Assembly (NCBI GenBank): GCA_025936205.1
Contig: JAICTU010000482.1
Span: 1 to 6,846, forward strand
Length of the DNA: 6,846 nucleotides
DNA from: Polyangiaceae bacterium
GTDB taxonomy: Bacteria; Myxococcota; Polyangia; Polyangiales; Polyangiaceae
Reading direction: 5' to 3'
The position numbers were made by a program, and so were the translations under genes. This document shows positions 1 to 6,700 of this stretch, piece by piece. Below the pieces are notes generated by a model that searched no databases, was not told the DNA's origin, and saw only the letters and a list, made by a program, of their open reading frames with translations. The first letter of the stretch is position 1; each line of letters begins with the position of its first letter.

Positions 1-3000
1 CGCCTGCGCGCGCTGCTCGAAGCCGGCACGGCACGCTGCCAGGACGCGGCCCGGGTTGCCGCCGGACACGCTGAGCAGCCGGCGATACACGCGATCCTCG
101 ACCGGCACGAGCCGGAGCTGATCCAGCACGCGCCCCAGCCAGGTCGGCTGGAACGCGACCGGCACGCGTGCTCGCTCGAGGCGCAACGCCACCAGGCGTT
201 TCACTTCGGTCAGGTTGAGTGGCGGCAGCGACACGACGTTGGTGAACACCTCGCGCACGTTGGCGAGCTCGCCGAACAGCTGCAGCATGGTGCGGTCGAG
301 CGTCACCGCCCAGAAGGCCAGGGAGCGGGTCTCGGCGATCAATTGCAGGATCTCGACCAGCTCGCGCTGCCGATCCAGCGCCGCGCTGACCCAGGCGTCG
401 AGGTCGTCGACGAACAACGCGGAGCGTTCCAGCTCCAGGTGCCGCGCCAGGCCGGCGCGCGTCGGCGGTGATTCGAGCAGCGCGCCCAGGGCCTGAAAGA
501 GCGTGGTGTCGCGGCCGAAATCGCTGGCGCGCAGCCGGAGCGGGGTGCCGCTGCGCGACTCGAGCTCGCAGAGATTGAGCAACGACGATTTGCCCGAGCC
601 GGGCGCGCCCACGATCAACACGCTGGTCGCGGCGCCCCTCGCGCGCAGGGCTTCCGCGTCCACGATGATCTCCAGCAGGTTGCGATGGGCGGCGAAGATG
701 CGTTCGTCGGACACCGGGCGATCCGAGAACCAGCGGCTGAGCGCCGCCGGCAGTTCCTCGGCAGGGCTACCGAGCGCGCGGCGCAGGGTGGCCGCGTCAC
801 CCGGGTGCGAGCGCCGGCGCGCCAGCTCCGCCGTGAGCTGGCCGGCTCGCTCGAACAGCCGCCGTACCTGCGCCAGCGGCTTGTGCAGCAGCGCGCCGCG
901 CCGCGCCTGCGCTCCGTGCCGCACGGTGACTTCGAGCAAGAACGAGCTCGACGCCGACTCGAACGCCGCTTCGAGCGCCGCCAGCGCGGACTCGCTGGCG
1001 CGCTCCGTGAGCCGAGCCAGGCGCAGCATGCGTTGCATGGCCGGCGCGAGGACATCCCGGGGCAGCGCGCCAGGCTCCACGCGGCGGCCCTGCTCGGTCC
1101 GGGTTTCCAGTAGCGTCCACTCGGGCTGGACCGCCGCCGACGCGCGCGAGGGAAGCTGCGCGAAGGCCGTGCCCAGCGCGCGCACCGCCGCGTCGATCGC
1201 GGGGGCGAGCTGACGCACGAAGCCTGCGGCGCGCTCGTGCAGGTCCAGCGTCTGCACGCGACCCTGGTGCAGGCGCGCGCCCGGTTCGAGGTACAGGCAT
1301 TCGATGGATCCGGGCAGGCCTTCGATGCCGGCCTCGAGAGCGCTGGAGGTGAGCCGCAGGGTGCTGGAGACGCGGAAGTCCCTGGAGAGCTCGGCCAGCG
1401 CCGCGCGCGTTGCGTGCTCGAACTCGCTGCGCAGCAGCGGCAGCGCCGCCGCGTCCAGGCCTGTCTCGTGGAGCTCTTGCTGCTTCTGATCGAGCCAGGC
1501 GGCGAGCGCGCCCAGCGCCGGCTCGAGCCGGCGGGCAACGGCTCGACCCGGCTCGCCGACGTGGCGAGTGATGACCTCATGCAGTCGCTTCCGCGTCTCG
1601 ATCACGCGCCATTCCAGCACGCGGCTCGCCCACGCCGCGCGCGCCACACGCGCCAGGTCGGCCTGCGTGGCTCCGGAGAGGCCCTCCAGGTGGCGCCGGA
1701 CCTGCGGTTCCACGTCGGAGTAGCGCAGCGTGCGCAGCCGCACGCGCCTCGTGTCGGCGAGCAGCAGCAACTCGGCGAAGCGATCCAGGCCGAGCGCCAG
1801 CGCTGCCGGCAGCGGAGGGTCGGGCGGAGTTGCAGCAGCCGCACTCTCCGTGGCGGCCGCCGCGAGAGCGCTGGCGCCCCCTTGCTCTTGCCCCACTCGC
1901 TCGCGCAGCCCTTCCTCGAACAGGCGGGCGACATGCTGCGCCATCGCGGGCTCGAGCGCGATGCGCGCCATGCGGCGCAACGGCAGACGCCGGGCCCGGC
2001 TGCTGCGCCTCACTGGGTCCGGGCTCGCACCGACCTCGAAGGTGGTGGGCAGCTCCCCCAGCAGCCCCGTCAGCTCCGCGTACAGGGCCAGATAGGCCGA
2101 GCGGTGATCGAGCACCAGCTGGCGAAAGACCTGCGCGTCTGGGGCAGCGCTCCAGTCGGGCAACACGGGCAGCCGCGGAGCGACCTCGAGCGCGAAGCGG
2201 GCGAGCACATCGCCGAGGGATGCGCGCAGCCGCTCATGGGCCCAGCGCAACGACTCCGGCACGCTCTCCGCCGCAGAAACGCGAGCGGGAAGCGCCGCCG
2301 GGGCCCCGGGCGCGGCGGCTTCGGGTTGCGCCTCCGAGCGCTCCGCCGGCTCGGGTTCCGCGGCGCGCGGCAGCTCGCCCGCGAGCGCGAGGGCACGGCG
2401 CAAGGTGATGGGGCCGATCAGCAAATTGATGGCGACCACGGCCAGGCCCGTCGTGGTGATCACGCGCGCGAGTTCCGGCAGCTGCAGCGCGGCCAGACCG
2501 ATCAGCCCCAGCGTCACCCCGGCCTGCGGCAGGTAGGCGAACCAGGCCCGGTGCTGGATGATCTCGGACTCTCCGCCCCACTTGCCTCCCCAGCGGCTGG
2601 CGACGACGTAGACTCCGGCGCGCACCGCCGCCATCGCCAGCGCGAGCGGCAGGATCCGCCAGGTCATCGCGAGATCGATGCTGGCTCCGGCGTTGGTGAA
2701 GTACACCACGAACACGGGCAGTGCCACCAGCTCGAGCGGTTGCTGCAGCCGATGCTCCAGCTTCGAGAAATTACGCACCGTGAAGCCGACCGTGATGAAC
2801 ACCAGCAGCAGCTCGAGGTGCAAGGCGCGGGAGACCTCCGCCACCACCAGGATCATCGCGGCCACGAACAGCAGCATCTCTGCGCCGACGAAGCGGATGT
2901 AGGCGATCAGAATGCCGCCCACGACGGCCCCGGCCAGGATCGAGCCCCCGAGCTCGCGGGCGACCGCGCCGAGCAGCCCGATGTCGAGCGCTGCCGCAGG

Positions 3001-3636
3001 GGCGATCAGGCTGCGAGCCACGGCGACCGCGATCGCAAGCCCGATCACCACCACCAGATCCTTGAACACGGCGGCGCCGAGCACGAGCTCCGACAGGCGC
3101 CCGCGGGCGCGCGTCTCGCTCAGCACCGCCAGCGTGACCGAGGGCGAAGTGCCGACCGACAGCACGCCCATCACGATCGCCGCCGCGACCAGCTCCTGAT
3201 GTGTACCGACGGCGAGCGAGCCGAGCGCCGCCTCCACGGCTAGCATCGTCAGCGTGACCAGCGGGACACCGAGCGCGACCTTGATCCCGGTCGTCAACAG
3301 CAGCGTGCGGCCGAGCCGGGTGATCTGCCGCGCGTCCAGCTCCAGGCCCGCGCTGGTCGCGATCAATCCCAGCGCCAGCGTGTTGAACATGCGCATCTCG
3401 GCGACCACGTCGCCGGACAGGATGCGGGCCGCCGACGGCCCCAGCACCACCCCCGCCAGGATGTAGCCCGTCACCTGGGGCAGAGAGAGGCTCTTGCCGA
3501 TCTCTGCCACCGCGTAAGCGGTCAGCACGATGAAGCCGATCGCCGCCAGGGTGGCGGCGCTGCGGTCGTCGGCGCGCAACCCTGCCGTGAGCAGCATCAC
3601 GCCGAGCAGCGCGGCGATCACCAGGACCTTCTTCAC
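1..3636 (-). CDS. Cation:proton antiporter fused to a C-terminal P-loop NTPase (partial, runs off left edge)
   Basis: The minus frame is open from a GTG at 3636 to base 1: 1212 codons with no stop, C-terminus missing. Residues 1-412 are strongly hydrophobic and match the CPA2-type Na+/H+ exchanger fold. Visible landmarks are an early LPQVTGYILAGVVLGP segment, an unwound-helix motif GTSPS (162-166), FKD with Asp193 at the expected ion-binding position, FFTNAGASIDL-like sequence near 312-322 and a late LPQAGVTLGL helix (~369-378). Residues ~413-455 form a Pro/Ala/Glu linker. Residues ~456-975 are Ala/Leu/Arg/Glu-rich, probably helical, unrecognised, and interrupted by an Ala/Pro linker at ~588-612. 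A P-loop NTPase follows: Walker A GAPGSGKSS (1010-1018), Walker B ALFVDDLD (1073-1080), a possible sensor 1 strand (1106-1112) and sensor-2-like GGNPGR (1192-1197). The DDLD motif recalls STAND and KAP NTPases, but only ~60 residues separate Walker A from Walker B, leaving no room for KAP-type membrane helices. The start is fixed by a GTGA overlap with the upstream gene and by GGAGG seven bases upstream. The antiporter assignment is firm; NTPase coupling to transport is inference. Confidence 0.88.
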   Translation of the reverse strand, partial: MKKVLVIAALLGVMLLTAGLRADDRSAATLAAIGFIVLTAYAVAEIGKSLSLPQVTGYILAGVVLGPSAARILSGDVVAEMRMFNTLALGLIATSAGLELDARQITRLGRTLLLTTGIKVALGVPLVTLTMLAVEAALGSLAVGTHQELVAAAIVMGVLSVGTSPSVTLAVLSETRARGRLSELVLGAAVFKDLVVVIGLAIAVAVARSLIAPAAALDIGLLGAVARELGGSILAGAVVGGILIAYIRFVGAEMLLFVAAMILVVAEVSRALHLELLLVFITVGFTVRNFSKLEHRLQQPLELVALPVFVVYFTNAGASIDLAMTWRILPLALAMAAVRAGVYVVASRWGGKWGGESEIIQHRAWFAYLPQAGVTLGLIGLAALQLPELARVITTTGLAVVAINLLIGPITLRRALALAGELPRAAEPEPAERSEAQPEAAAPGAPAALPARVSAAESVPESLRWAHERLRASLGDVLARFALEVAPRLPVLPDWSAAPDAQVFRQLVLDHRSAYLALYAELTGLLGELPTTFEVGASPDPVRRSSRARRLPLRRMARIALEPAMAQHVARLFEEGLRERVGQEQGGASALAAAATESAAAATPPDPPLPAALALGLDRFAELLLLADTRRVRLRTLRYSDVEPQVRRHLEGLSGATQADLARVARAAWASRVLEWRVIETRKRLHEVITRHVGEPGRAVARRLEPALGALAAWLDQKQQELHETGLDAAALPLLRSEFEHATRAALAELSRDFRVSSTLRLTSSALEAGIEGLPGSIECLYLEPGARLHQGRVQTLDLHERAAGFVRQLAPAIDAAVRALGTAFAQLPSRASAAVQPEWTLLETRTEQGRRVEPGALPRDVLAPAMQRMLRLARLTERASESALAALEAAFESASSSFLLEVTVRHGAQARRGALLHKPLAQVRRLFERAGQLTAELARRRSHPGDAATLRRALGSPAEELPAALSRWFSDRPVSDERIFAAHRNLLEIIVDAEALRARGAATSVLIVGAPGSGKSSLLNLCELESRSGTPLRLRASDFGRDTTLFQALGALLESPPTRAGLARHLELERSALFVDDLDAWVSAALDRQRELVEILQLIAETRSLAFWAVTLDRTMLQLFGELANVREVFTNVVSLPPLNLTEVKRLVALRLERARVPVAFQPTWLGRVLDQLRLVPVEDRVYRRLLSVSGGNPGRVLAACRAGFEQRAQA

Positions 3637-4907
3637 GTCTCGGCCTCCGGCAGCTCGAGCGTGCCCGCGGTGGACGTGCTGTTCTCCGTGCCGGCATCGA
3701 TCAAGAAGCGCCGCAGCGCACCGCGCGCGAGCACGTCGAAGACGAGCGCGCCGGTGATCGCCGTGGTCAGCACCACGCCGGCGTGCTCGGGCGCGCGCAG
3801 GGCGAAATCCAGGGCCACGGCCACGGCCAGGGTGCCCTGTCGCAGCAGGCCCACGCCGAGGCGCGTGGGATCGACGGGTGTCGTCAGCCAGGCGAAGAAG
3901 CTGGGCAGGGTCCGCCGCGCGAGCCAGCGAAACGCCAGGTACACGACCGGGAACAGCCACAGCGTCGCTTCGGCGGGCGGCACCCACAAGGCGCCGGCGA
4001 GCACCAGCAGCAGCACCGCACTGGGATGATGCAAGCGGTTCAGCTGCTCCCGGAGCTGCTCGTGGTGGCGCGACGAGAAGGCCACGGTGGCCCCCGTCAC
4101 CAGGCTCACGAACAGCGGGCTCACTCCGAGCTCGGCTCCGATCCCGGCGCCGAAGGTCATGGTGCCGACGGTGGCGAGAAAGATGCGGCTGGTCACCGTC
4201 TCCTGGCCGACGAACAGGGTGAAGCAGGCGCCGAGCACGACACCGAGCACGATCGCTCCCAGGAACCAGTAGGCTGCCGAGCCCTCGATCGAGGTCGCCG
4301 GTGCGCGGCTGCGAGTCCAGGCCAGCACCAGCGCGACCGCCGTGACGGCCACCCACTGACCTGCCAACGCCGCGCGCCGCAGCAGCTGGAACACGGGAGC
4401 CTCCGTCCAGCGCCCGGCGCGGCCCGGCAGCGTGAAGGAGACGCCCGCCACCGCCGCGAGGACCAGCGCGATCGCGCACTGCTCGCGCGTGAGGAACAGC
4501 TCGAAGCGATACCCGTCCAGCACGAACAGCCTGCGTTCGAGCAGCACCGTATCCGTCGGCGAGACCAGCAGCCCGTAGGCCACGGCAAACGGCACGGCGA
4601 GCAGCAGCAGGGTGGCGAGCGCGATCAGCACGCCGGTCCAGGTGAAGCGCCAGGCCTCCGACTTGCGACGAGCTTGCAACCCCACGAGGAAGCCCATCAC
4701 ACCCAGCAACAGCGAGACCAGCGGGCGGAGCTGGTCGAGCGAATCGCTGCTGAGCAGCTGCGGCGAGATCTGCGGCCCGATCAGCGCGCCCACCACCAGG
4801 TACTCGACGCCGGAGAGGGGCACGAAGCGAGCCGCGTAGCGGTTCAGCAGGTGGGCCGCGAAGAACGCGAACACGACCAGGACCACGAGCAGGAGCGTCA
4901 CGCTCAT
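3633..4907 (-). CDS. Antiporter-fold membrane protein (Na+/H+ exchanger-like) with apparently degenerate ion site
   Basis: This is a 424-residue integral membrane protein with about 11-13 hydrophobic segments; its length and pattern fit the CPA antiporter fold. Family-like landmarks are GVEYLVVGALIGPQ (33-46), GLQAR (76-80), GAELGVSPLFVSLVTG (257-272) and LLRQGTLAVAVAL (354-366), the last matching LPQAGVTLGL of the downstream antiporter. Aligned by eye to that neighbour, the segment that should carry the ion-binding aspartate reads AALAGQWVAV (179-188), so Gln184 replaces Asp193 of the partner. A polar loop of about 25 residues (~116-140) interrupts the first half. The C-terminal tail (404-424) is short, polar and Ser/Thr/Glu-rich, with no RCK/TrkA domain. 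The ATG at 4907 overlaps the preceding gene as ATGA, and the TGA at 3633 overlaps the next as GTGA, implying coupled translation. It could be a non-catalytic subunit pairing with the downstream antiporter, or a transporter using another residue; the alignment was done by eye. Confidence 0.87.
   Translation of the reverse strand: MSVTLLLVVLVVFAFFAAHLLNRYAARFVPLSGVEYLVVGALIGPQISPQLLSSDSLDQLRPLVSLLLGVMGFLVGLQARRKSEAWRFTWTGVLIALATLLLLAVPFAVAYGLLVSPTDTVLLERRLFVLDGYRFELFLTREQCAIALVLAAVAGVSFTLPGRAGRWTEAPVFQLLRRAALAGQWVAVTAVALVLAWTRSRAPATSIEGSAAYWFLGAIVLGVVLGACFTLFVGQETVTSRIFLATVGTMTFGAGIGAELGVSPLFVSLVTGATVAFSSRHHEQLREQLNRLHHPSAVLLLVLAGALWVPPAEATLWLFPVVYLAFRWLARRTLPSFFAWLTTPVDPTRLGVGLLRQGTLAVAVALDFALRAPEHAGVVLTTAITGALVFDVLARGALRRFLIDAGTENSTSTAGTLELPEAET
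3644..3648 (-). promoter_or_regulatory. Ribosome binding site for the antiporter-NTPase gene
   Basis: On the minus strand GGAGG stands seven bases before the GTG at 3636. It lies inside the last codons of the upstream antiporter-like gene. It decides the GTG start, which also creates the GTGA stop/start overlap. It is the clearest Shine-Dalgarno sequence inside the operon. Confidence 0.7.
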
Positions 4908-6031
4908 GGTGACGCCCCCGAGCCGGCACCGGCGTCTGCTGGCGCGCGATCGGTGGGAGGAGCGTGCGCGGGTGGCTCGCGCGCAGCCTGAGGCTGGGCA
5001 GGCTCAGTCACGGGTAGCTCAGGCACCGCAGGCTCGCTCCCCACCCCGCGCGCGAGGGAAGCCGGCGCGAGGAGCCGGGGGCCCGCAGGGGTGAGCAGCG
5101 CATAGCCGCGCGCGCAGCTGCCAGGACGGAGTGCCGCAGGCGCATGCCCTGCCGCGAGCTCCGCATAGAGCGCCTCGGCGCCGGCCGTTTCCGAGGCGAA
5201 GCTGCAGCTGCCGACGATCGCGAGCGCGCCTGCCTGGCCCGCGGCCACCGCGCTCGAGGGCTGCGCGGCGTACCCCAGCAGCCCCGCGTCGGAGTCGGCC
5301 TGCAGCTGCACCAGGCTCGACACGAATTGCCCGCCAGCGCCGGCCAGCACCGCGACCGTTCCCGGGTCGGCTGTAGGCTCGCCCGGCGCGCATCCCTCGG
5401 GCAGAGCGGACACGCCGGCATCCGGTGCGGCCGCGGGAACGCGCTGCGCATCGATCACCCCGCCGGAGCGCCGCGCGCGCTCGAGCTGTCGCTCGGGAAA
5501 GGGCGAGAGCGGGGCGGACTGCACGCCGGCCGTGCCGGCGACGGAGCTGGACCAGGCCACATGGAACCGGGCGCTCCGGGCTGCCTGGAGCCAGCGAAAC
5601 TGAGCCGCTCGAGCCAAAGCCTCCAGTGTGACCTGTTGGATCGGCTCGCCCTGCTCCAGCCGCGCTCGCGCCCTTCGGGCGATGGCCTGAGCGCAGCTGC
5701 GCCCGCGCTCCGGACCGAGCACGACGAGCACCGCGGACACGGGCTCCGGACGGGGCTCGGGGGCGGGCTCGGCGCCGCGCGCCGAGAGCTCCGCCTCCGA
5801 ACGATTGAGCACCCACAGGCTGAGTGCTTCGGAGCTCTGCGCCTCCGGTGCAGCGCGCTCGGGAGCGCCCCGCTCGCGGGCTGCCGAGGCTGGCCCGCCG
5901 CCGGAGCCTCCGCTGCCCGCCGGAAGCTCGCGCTGAATGCGGCAGCTCGCGGACGTGAGCGCCGCGACGCAGAGCAAGAGCCAGCGCGGCCGCGAGCGGC
6001 GAGGCGGGGGTGCAAAGGACTCTCGGAGCAT
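4904..6031 (-). CDS. Putative exported lipoprotein, function unknown
   Basis: This encodes 375 residues from the ATG at 6031. The N-terminus is a plausible signal peptide: a basic stretch PPPRRSRPR, then WLLLCVAALTSAS and Cys30. The lipobox is weak, because Ser rather than Leu/Val/Ile sits at -3, so signal peptidase I cleavage cannot be excluded. Low-complexity Gly/Ser/Ala (35-66) and Pro/Glu (88-97) linkers follow, then a globular part with two halves. One runs ~98-165 (VSAVLVVLGPERG, then a helical stretch) and the other ~224-322 (TVAVLAGAGGQF onward). Mature cysteines at 113, 214, 276 and 306 could form two disulfides. A Pro/Ala-rich tail covers ~332-375. I recognise no family. An in-frame GTG at 6088 would add 19 residues and lie only 3 bp after the MscS-like stop, but it makes the signal peptide unusually long; neither start has a clear ribosome binding site. 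The stop overlaps the next start (ATGA), tying it to the antiporter genes. An envelope accessory role for the transporter is inference. Confidence 0.72.
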   Translation of the reverse strand: MLRESFAPPPRRSRPRWLLLCVAALTSASCRIQRELPAGSGGSGGGPASAARERGAPERAAPEAQSSEALSLWVLNRSEAELSARGAEPAPEPRPEPVSAVLVVLGPERGRSCAQAIARRARARLEQGEPIQQVTLEALARAAQFRWLQAARSARFHVAWSSSVAGTAGVQSAPLSPFPERQLERARRSGGVIDAQRVPAAAPDAGVSALPEGCAPGEPTADPGTVAVLAGAGGQFVSSLVQLQADSDAGLLGYAAQPSSAVAAGQAGALAIVGSCSFASETAGAEALYAELAAGHAPAALRPGSCARGYALLTPAGPRLLAPASLARGVGSEPAVPELPVTEPAQPQAAREPPAHAPPTDRAPADAGAGSGASP

Positions 6032-6091
6032 GGTCGGGAGCGAGCTGCGGCGCTCCGAGAGTACTCGACTCTGCGGCGTGGGTCTCACCTG

Positions 6092-6484
6092 TCACACAGC
6101 TGGTGCGAGACGGCTCGCCCGGCCTGTGCCGTCGTGCGGCCTCTGACCCGCGCCTTCGCTGACGAAACGCCGGGGGGCGGCGTTCGCTCGCTGACCGCGC
6201 GTGGCTTTCTGCAGGAACAGGTTGTTGGGGATCTGCAGGCAGCTGCCGTCGGCCGCTCGTAGCGTGGTGTAGATGAAGTTCAGATCAGCCACCTTGCCTT
6301 GCACGGGCTCGCCGGCGAACTCGAGCTCATCTCCCACTTCAAAGGGCCGATCCACGAGGATGATCAACGTGCAGAGCGCATTGCTCAGCACGCTCCAGAC
6401 CGCGACGAAGCCGATCGCGACCATGCCGACGACCGGCGCCAGCATCGCCCAGATGCCGCCGAGGTTGAAGCCGACATCCGGCAT
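6092..6484 (-). CDS. Short MscS-like mechanosensitive channel protein (pore helix plus beta domain only)
   Basis: This encodes 130 residues from the ATG at 6484. Residues ~9-45 are a hydrophobic stretch (IWAMLAPVVGMVAIGFVAVW, then SVLSNALCTLIIL) corresponding to TM3a/TM3b of MscS, the pore-lining helix with its conserved LSN step. Then come DRPFEVGD (45-52), a beta domain with GEPVQGKVADLNFIYTTLRAADG, and the typical IPNN end (85-88). This is the MscS middle domain seen from E. coli MscS to its shorter homologues. E. coli MscS has 286 residues; here TM1, TM2 and the C-terminal alpha/beta cage are absent, and the last ~35 residues are polar and unlike the family. No membrane segment was found upstream in any minus frame. 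The ATG at 6484 is preferred over 6538 because AAGGGAG precedes it by four bases and the 18 extra residues are not MscS-like. It may be a small MscS subtype or a truncated remnant. It probably sits in the inner membrane and leads the operon. Confidence 0.8.
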   Translation of the reverse strand: MPDVGFNLGGIWAMLAPVVGMVAIGFVAVWSVLSNALCTLIILVDRPFEVGDELEFAGEPVQGKVADLNFIYTTLRAADGSCLQIPNNLFLQKATRGQRANAAPRRFVSEGAGQRPHDGTGRASRLAPAV

Positions 6485-6488
6485 GTTA

Positions 6489-6495
6489 CTCCCTT
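6489..6495 (-). promoter_or_regulatory. Ribosome binding site for the MscS-like gene
   Basis: On the minus strand AAGGGAG is followed by TAAC and the ATG at 6484. It supports 6484 rather than the in-frame ATG at 6538 as the start. Confidence 0.6.
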
Positions 6496-6581
6496 GCAGC
6501 GGCACCGCTTCACGAGCGGCGCCAGTTCGTTCGCTCATCCGGGCGACGAAGGCGCGAGCGCAGATCGGCGATCCCTGCCCG

Positions 6582-6609
6582 GCGAGCCGTCAGCCGCGAG
6601 CCGACAGCT
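6582..6609. repeat. Short tandem repeat, two 14-bp units
   Basis: GCGAGCCGTCAGCC is followed directly by GCGAGCCGACAGCT, so 12 of 14 positions agree. It lies between the near-palindromes and the MscS-like start. It could be a regulatory half-site pair or simple duplication in GC-rich DNA. Confidence 0.35.
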
Positions 6610-6617
6610 CAGGAGGG

Positions 6618-6700
6618 GCTCGCCCAGTCGAGCGTCAACACCACCCGAGCGGCTACTTTGGGATGGCAACGCAGCTACAGAGTGACTCGACTGGGCGAGC
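6618..6700. repeat. Pair of inverted 16-bp near-palindromes (operator-like)
   Basis: The 15 bases at 6618-6632 (GCTCGCCCAGTCGAG) recur as an exact reverse complement at 6686-6700. Each copy is itself a dyad. The left copy is GCTCG-N6-CGAGC over 6618-6633; the right, over 6685-6700 and read on the minus strand, is GCTCG-N6-CGAGT. Their centres are 67 bp apart, with the left one ~140 bp upstream of the MscS-like start. The arrangement suits two binding sites for a dimeric regulator, perhaps with looping. A long-stem hairpin with a 53-base loop is the alternative reading. There is no T-run, so a terminator is unlikely. Confidence 0.55.
6633..6638 (-). promoter_or_regulatory. Possible -35 element upstream of the operon
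   Basis: On the minus strand TTGACG directly abuts the left near-palindrome, which would then lie in the spacer between -35 and -10, a classic repressor position. No convincing -10 hexamer is visible 16-18 bases downstream, so the call is tentative. Confidence 0.2.

Larger units (their letters stand above)
1..6484 (-). other. Predicted four-gene operon: MscS-like, lipoprotein, antiporter-like, antiporter-NTPase
   Basis: All four genes point the same way. The last three are joined by 4-base stop/start overlaps (ATGA at 4904-4907, GTGA at 3633-3636). The MscS-like stop at 6092 is 60 bp from the favoured lipoprotein start and 3 bp from the alternative GTG. I see no internal terminator or promoter. 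Such overlaps usually mean translational coupling and often fixed subunit stoichiometry, suggesting that the two antiporter-fold proteins and the lipoprotein are made together. Whether the MscS-like gene belongs to the same transcript is likely but less certain. Confidence 0.7.

Noticed and set aside
615..1580. 321-codon minus frame within the soluble part of the fusion
   Set aside because: Ser/Arg/Cys-rich frame-shifted shadow with no motif; the real frame is continuous with both antiporter and NTPase.
1237..3243. 668-codon open frame on the plus strand inside the antiporter-NTPase gene
   Set aside because: It is codon-aligned antisense to the real gene; rich in Gln, His, Arg and Gly with no hydrophobic segments or motifs. 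It exists because the real gene avoids TTA, CTA and TCA codons.
2771..3697. 308-codon minus frame across the antiporter domain
   Set aside because: Arg/Gly/Ala-rich frame-shifted shadow; the true frame in this stretch gives continuous membrane helices with the GTSPS and FKD motifs.
3783..4991. 402-codon plus-strand frame opposite the antiporter-like gene
   Set aside because: Codon-aligned antisense shadow with Gln/His/Arg/Glu-rich low-complexity translation; the minus frame gives a clear membrane protein.
5019..6095. 358-codon minus frame starting with a GTGA overlap at the MscS-like stop
   Set aside because: The overlap is attractive, but the translation is Arg/Ala/Gly-rich with no signal peptide or motif, and it does not run into the antiporter start. 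The alternative frame does both.
5144..6262. 372-codon plus-strand frame opposite the lipoprotein gene
   Set aside because: Antisense shadow in the aligned frame; Arg/Ala-rich and without a recognisable domain, whereas the minus frame has a signal peptide and a coupled stop.
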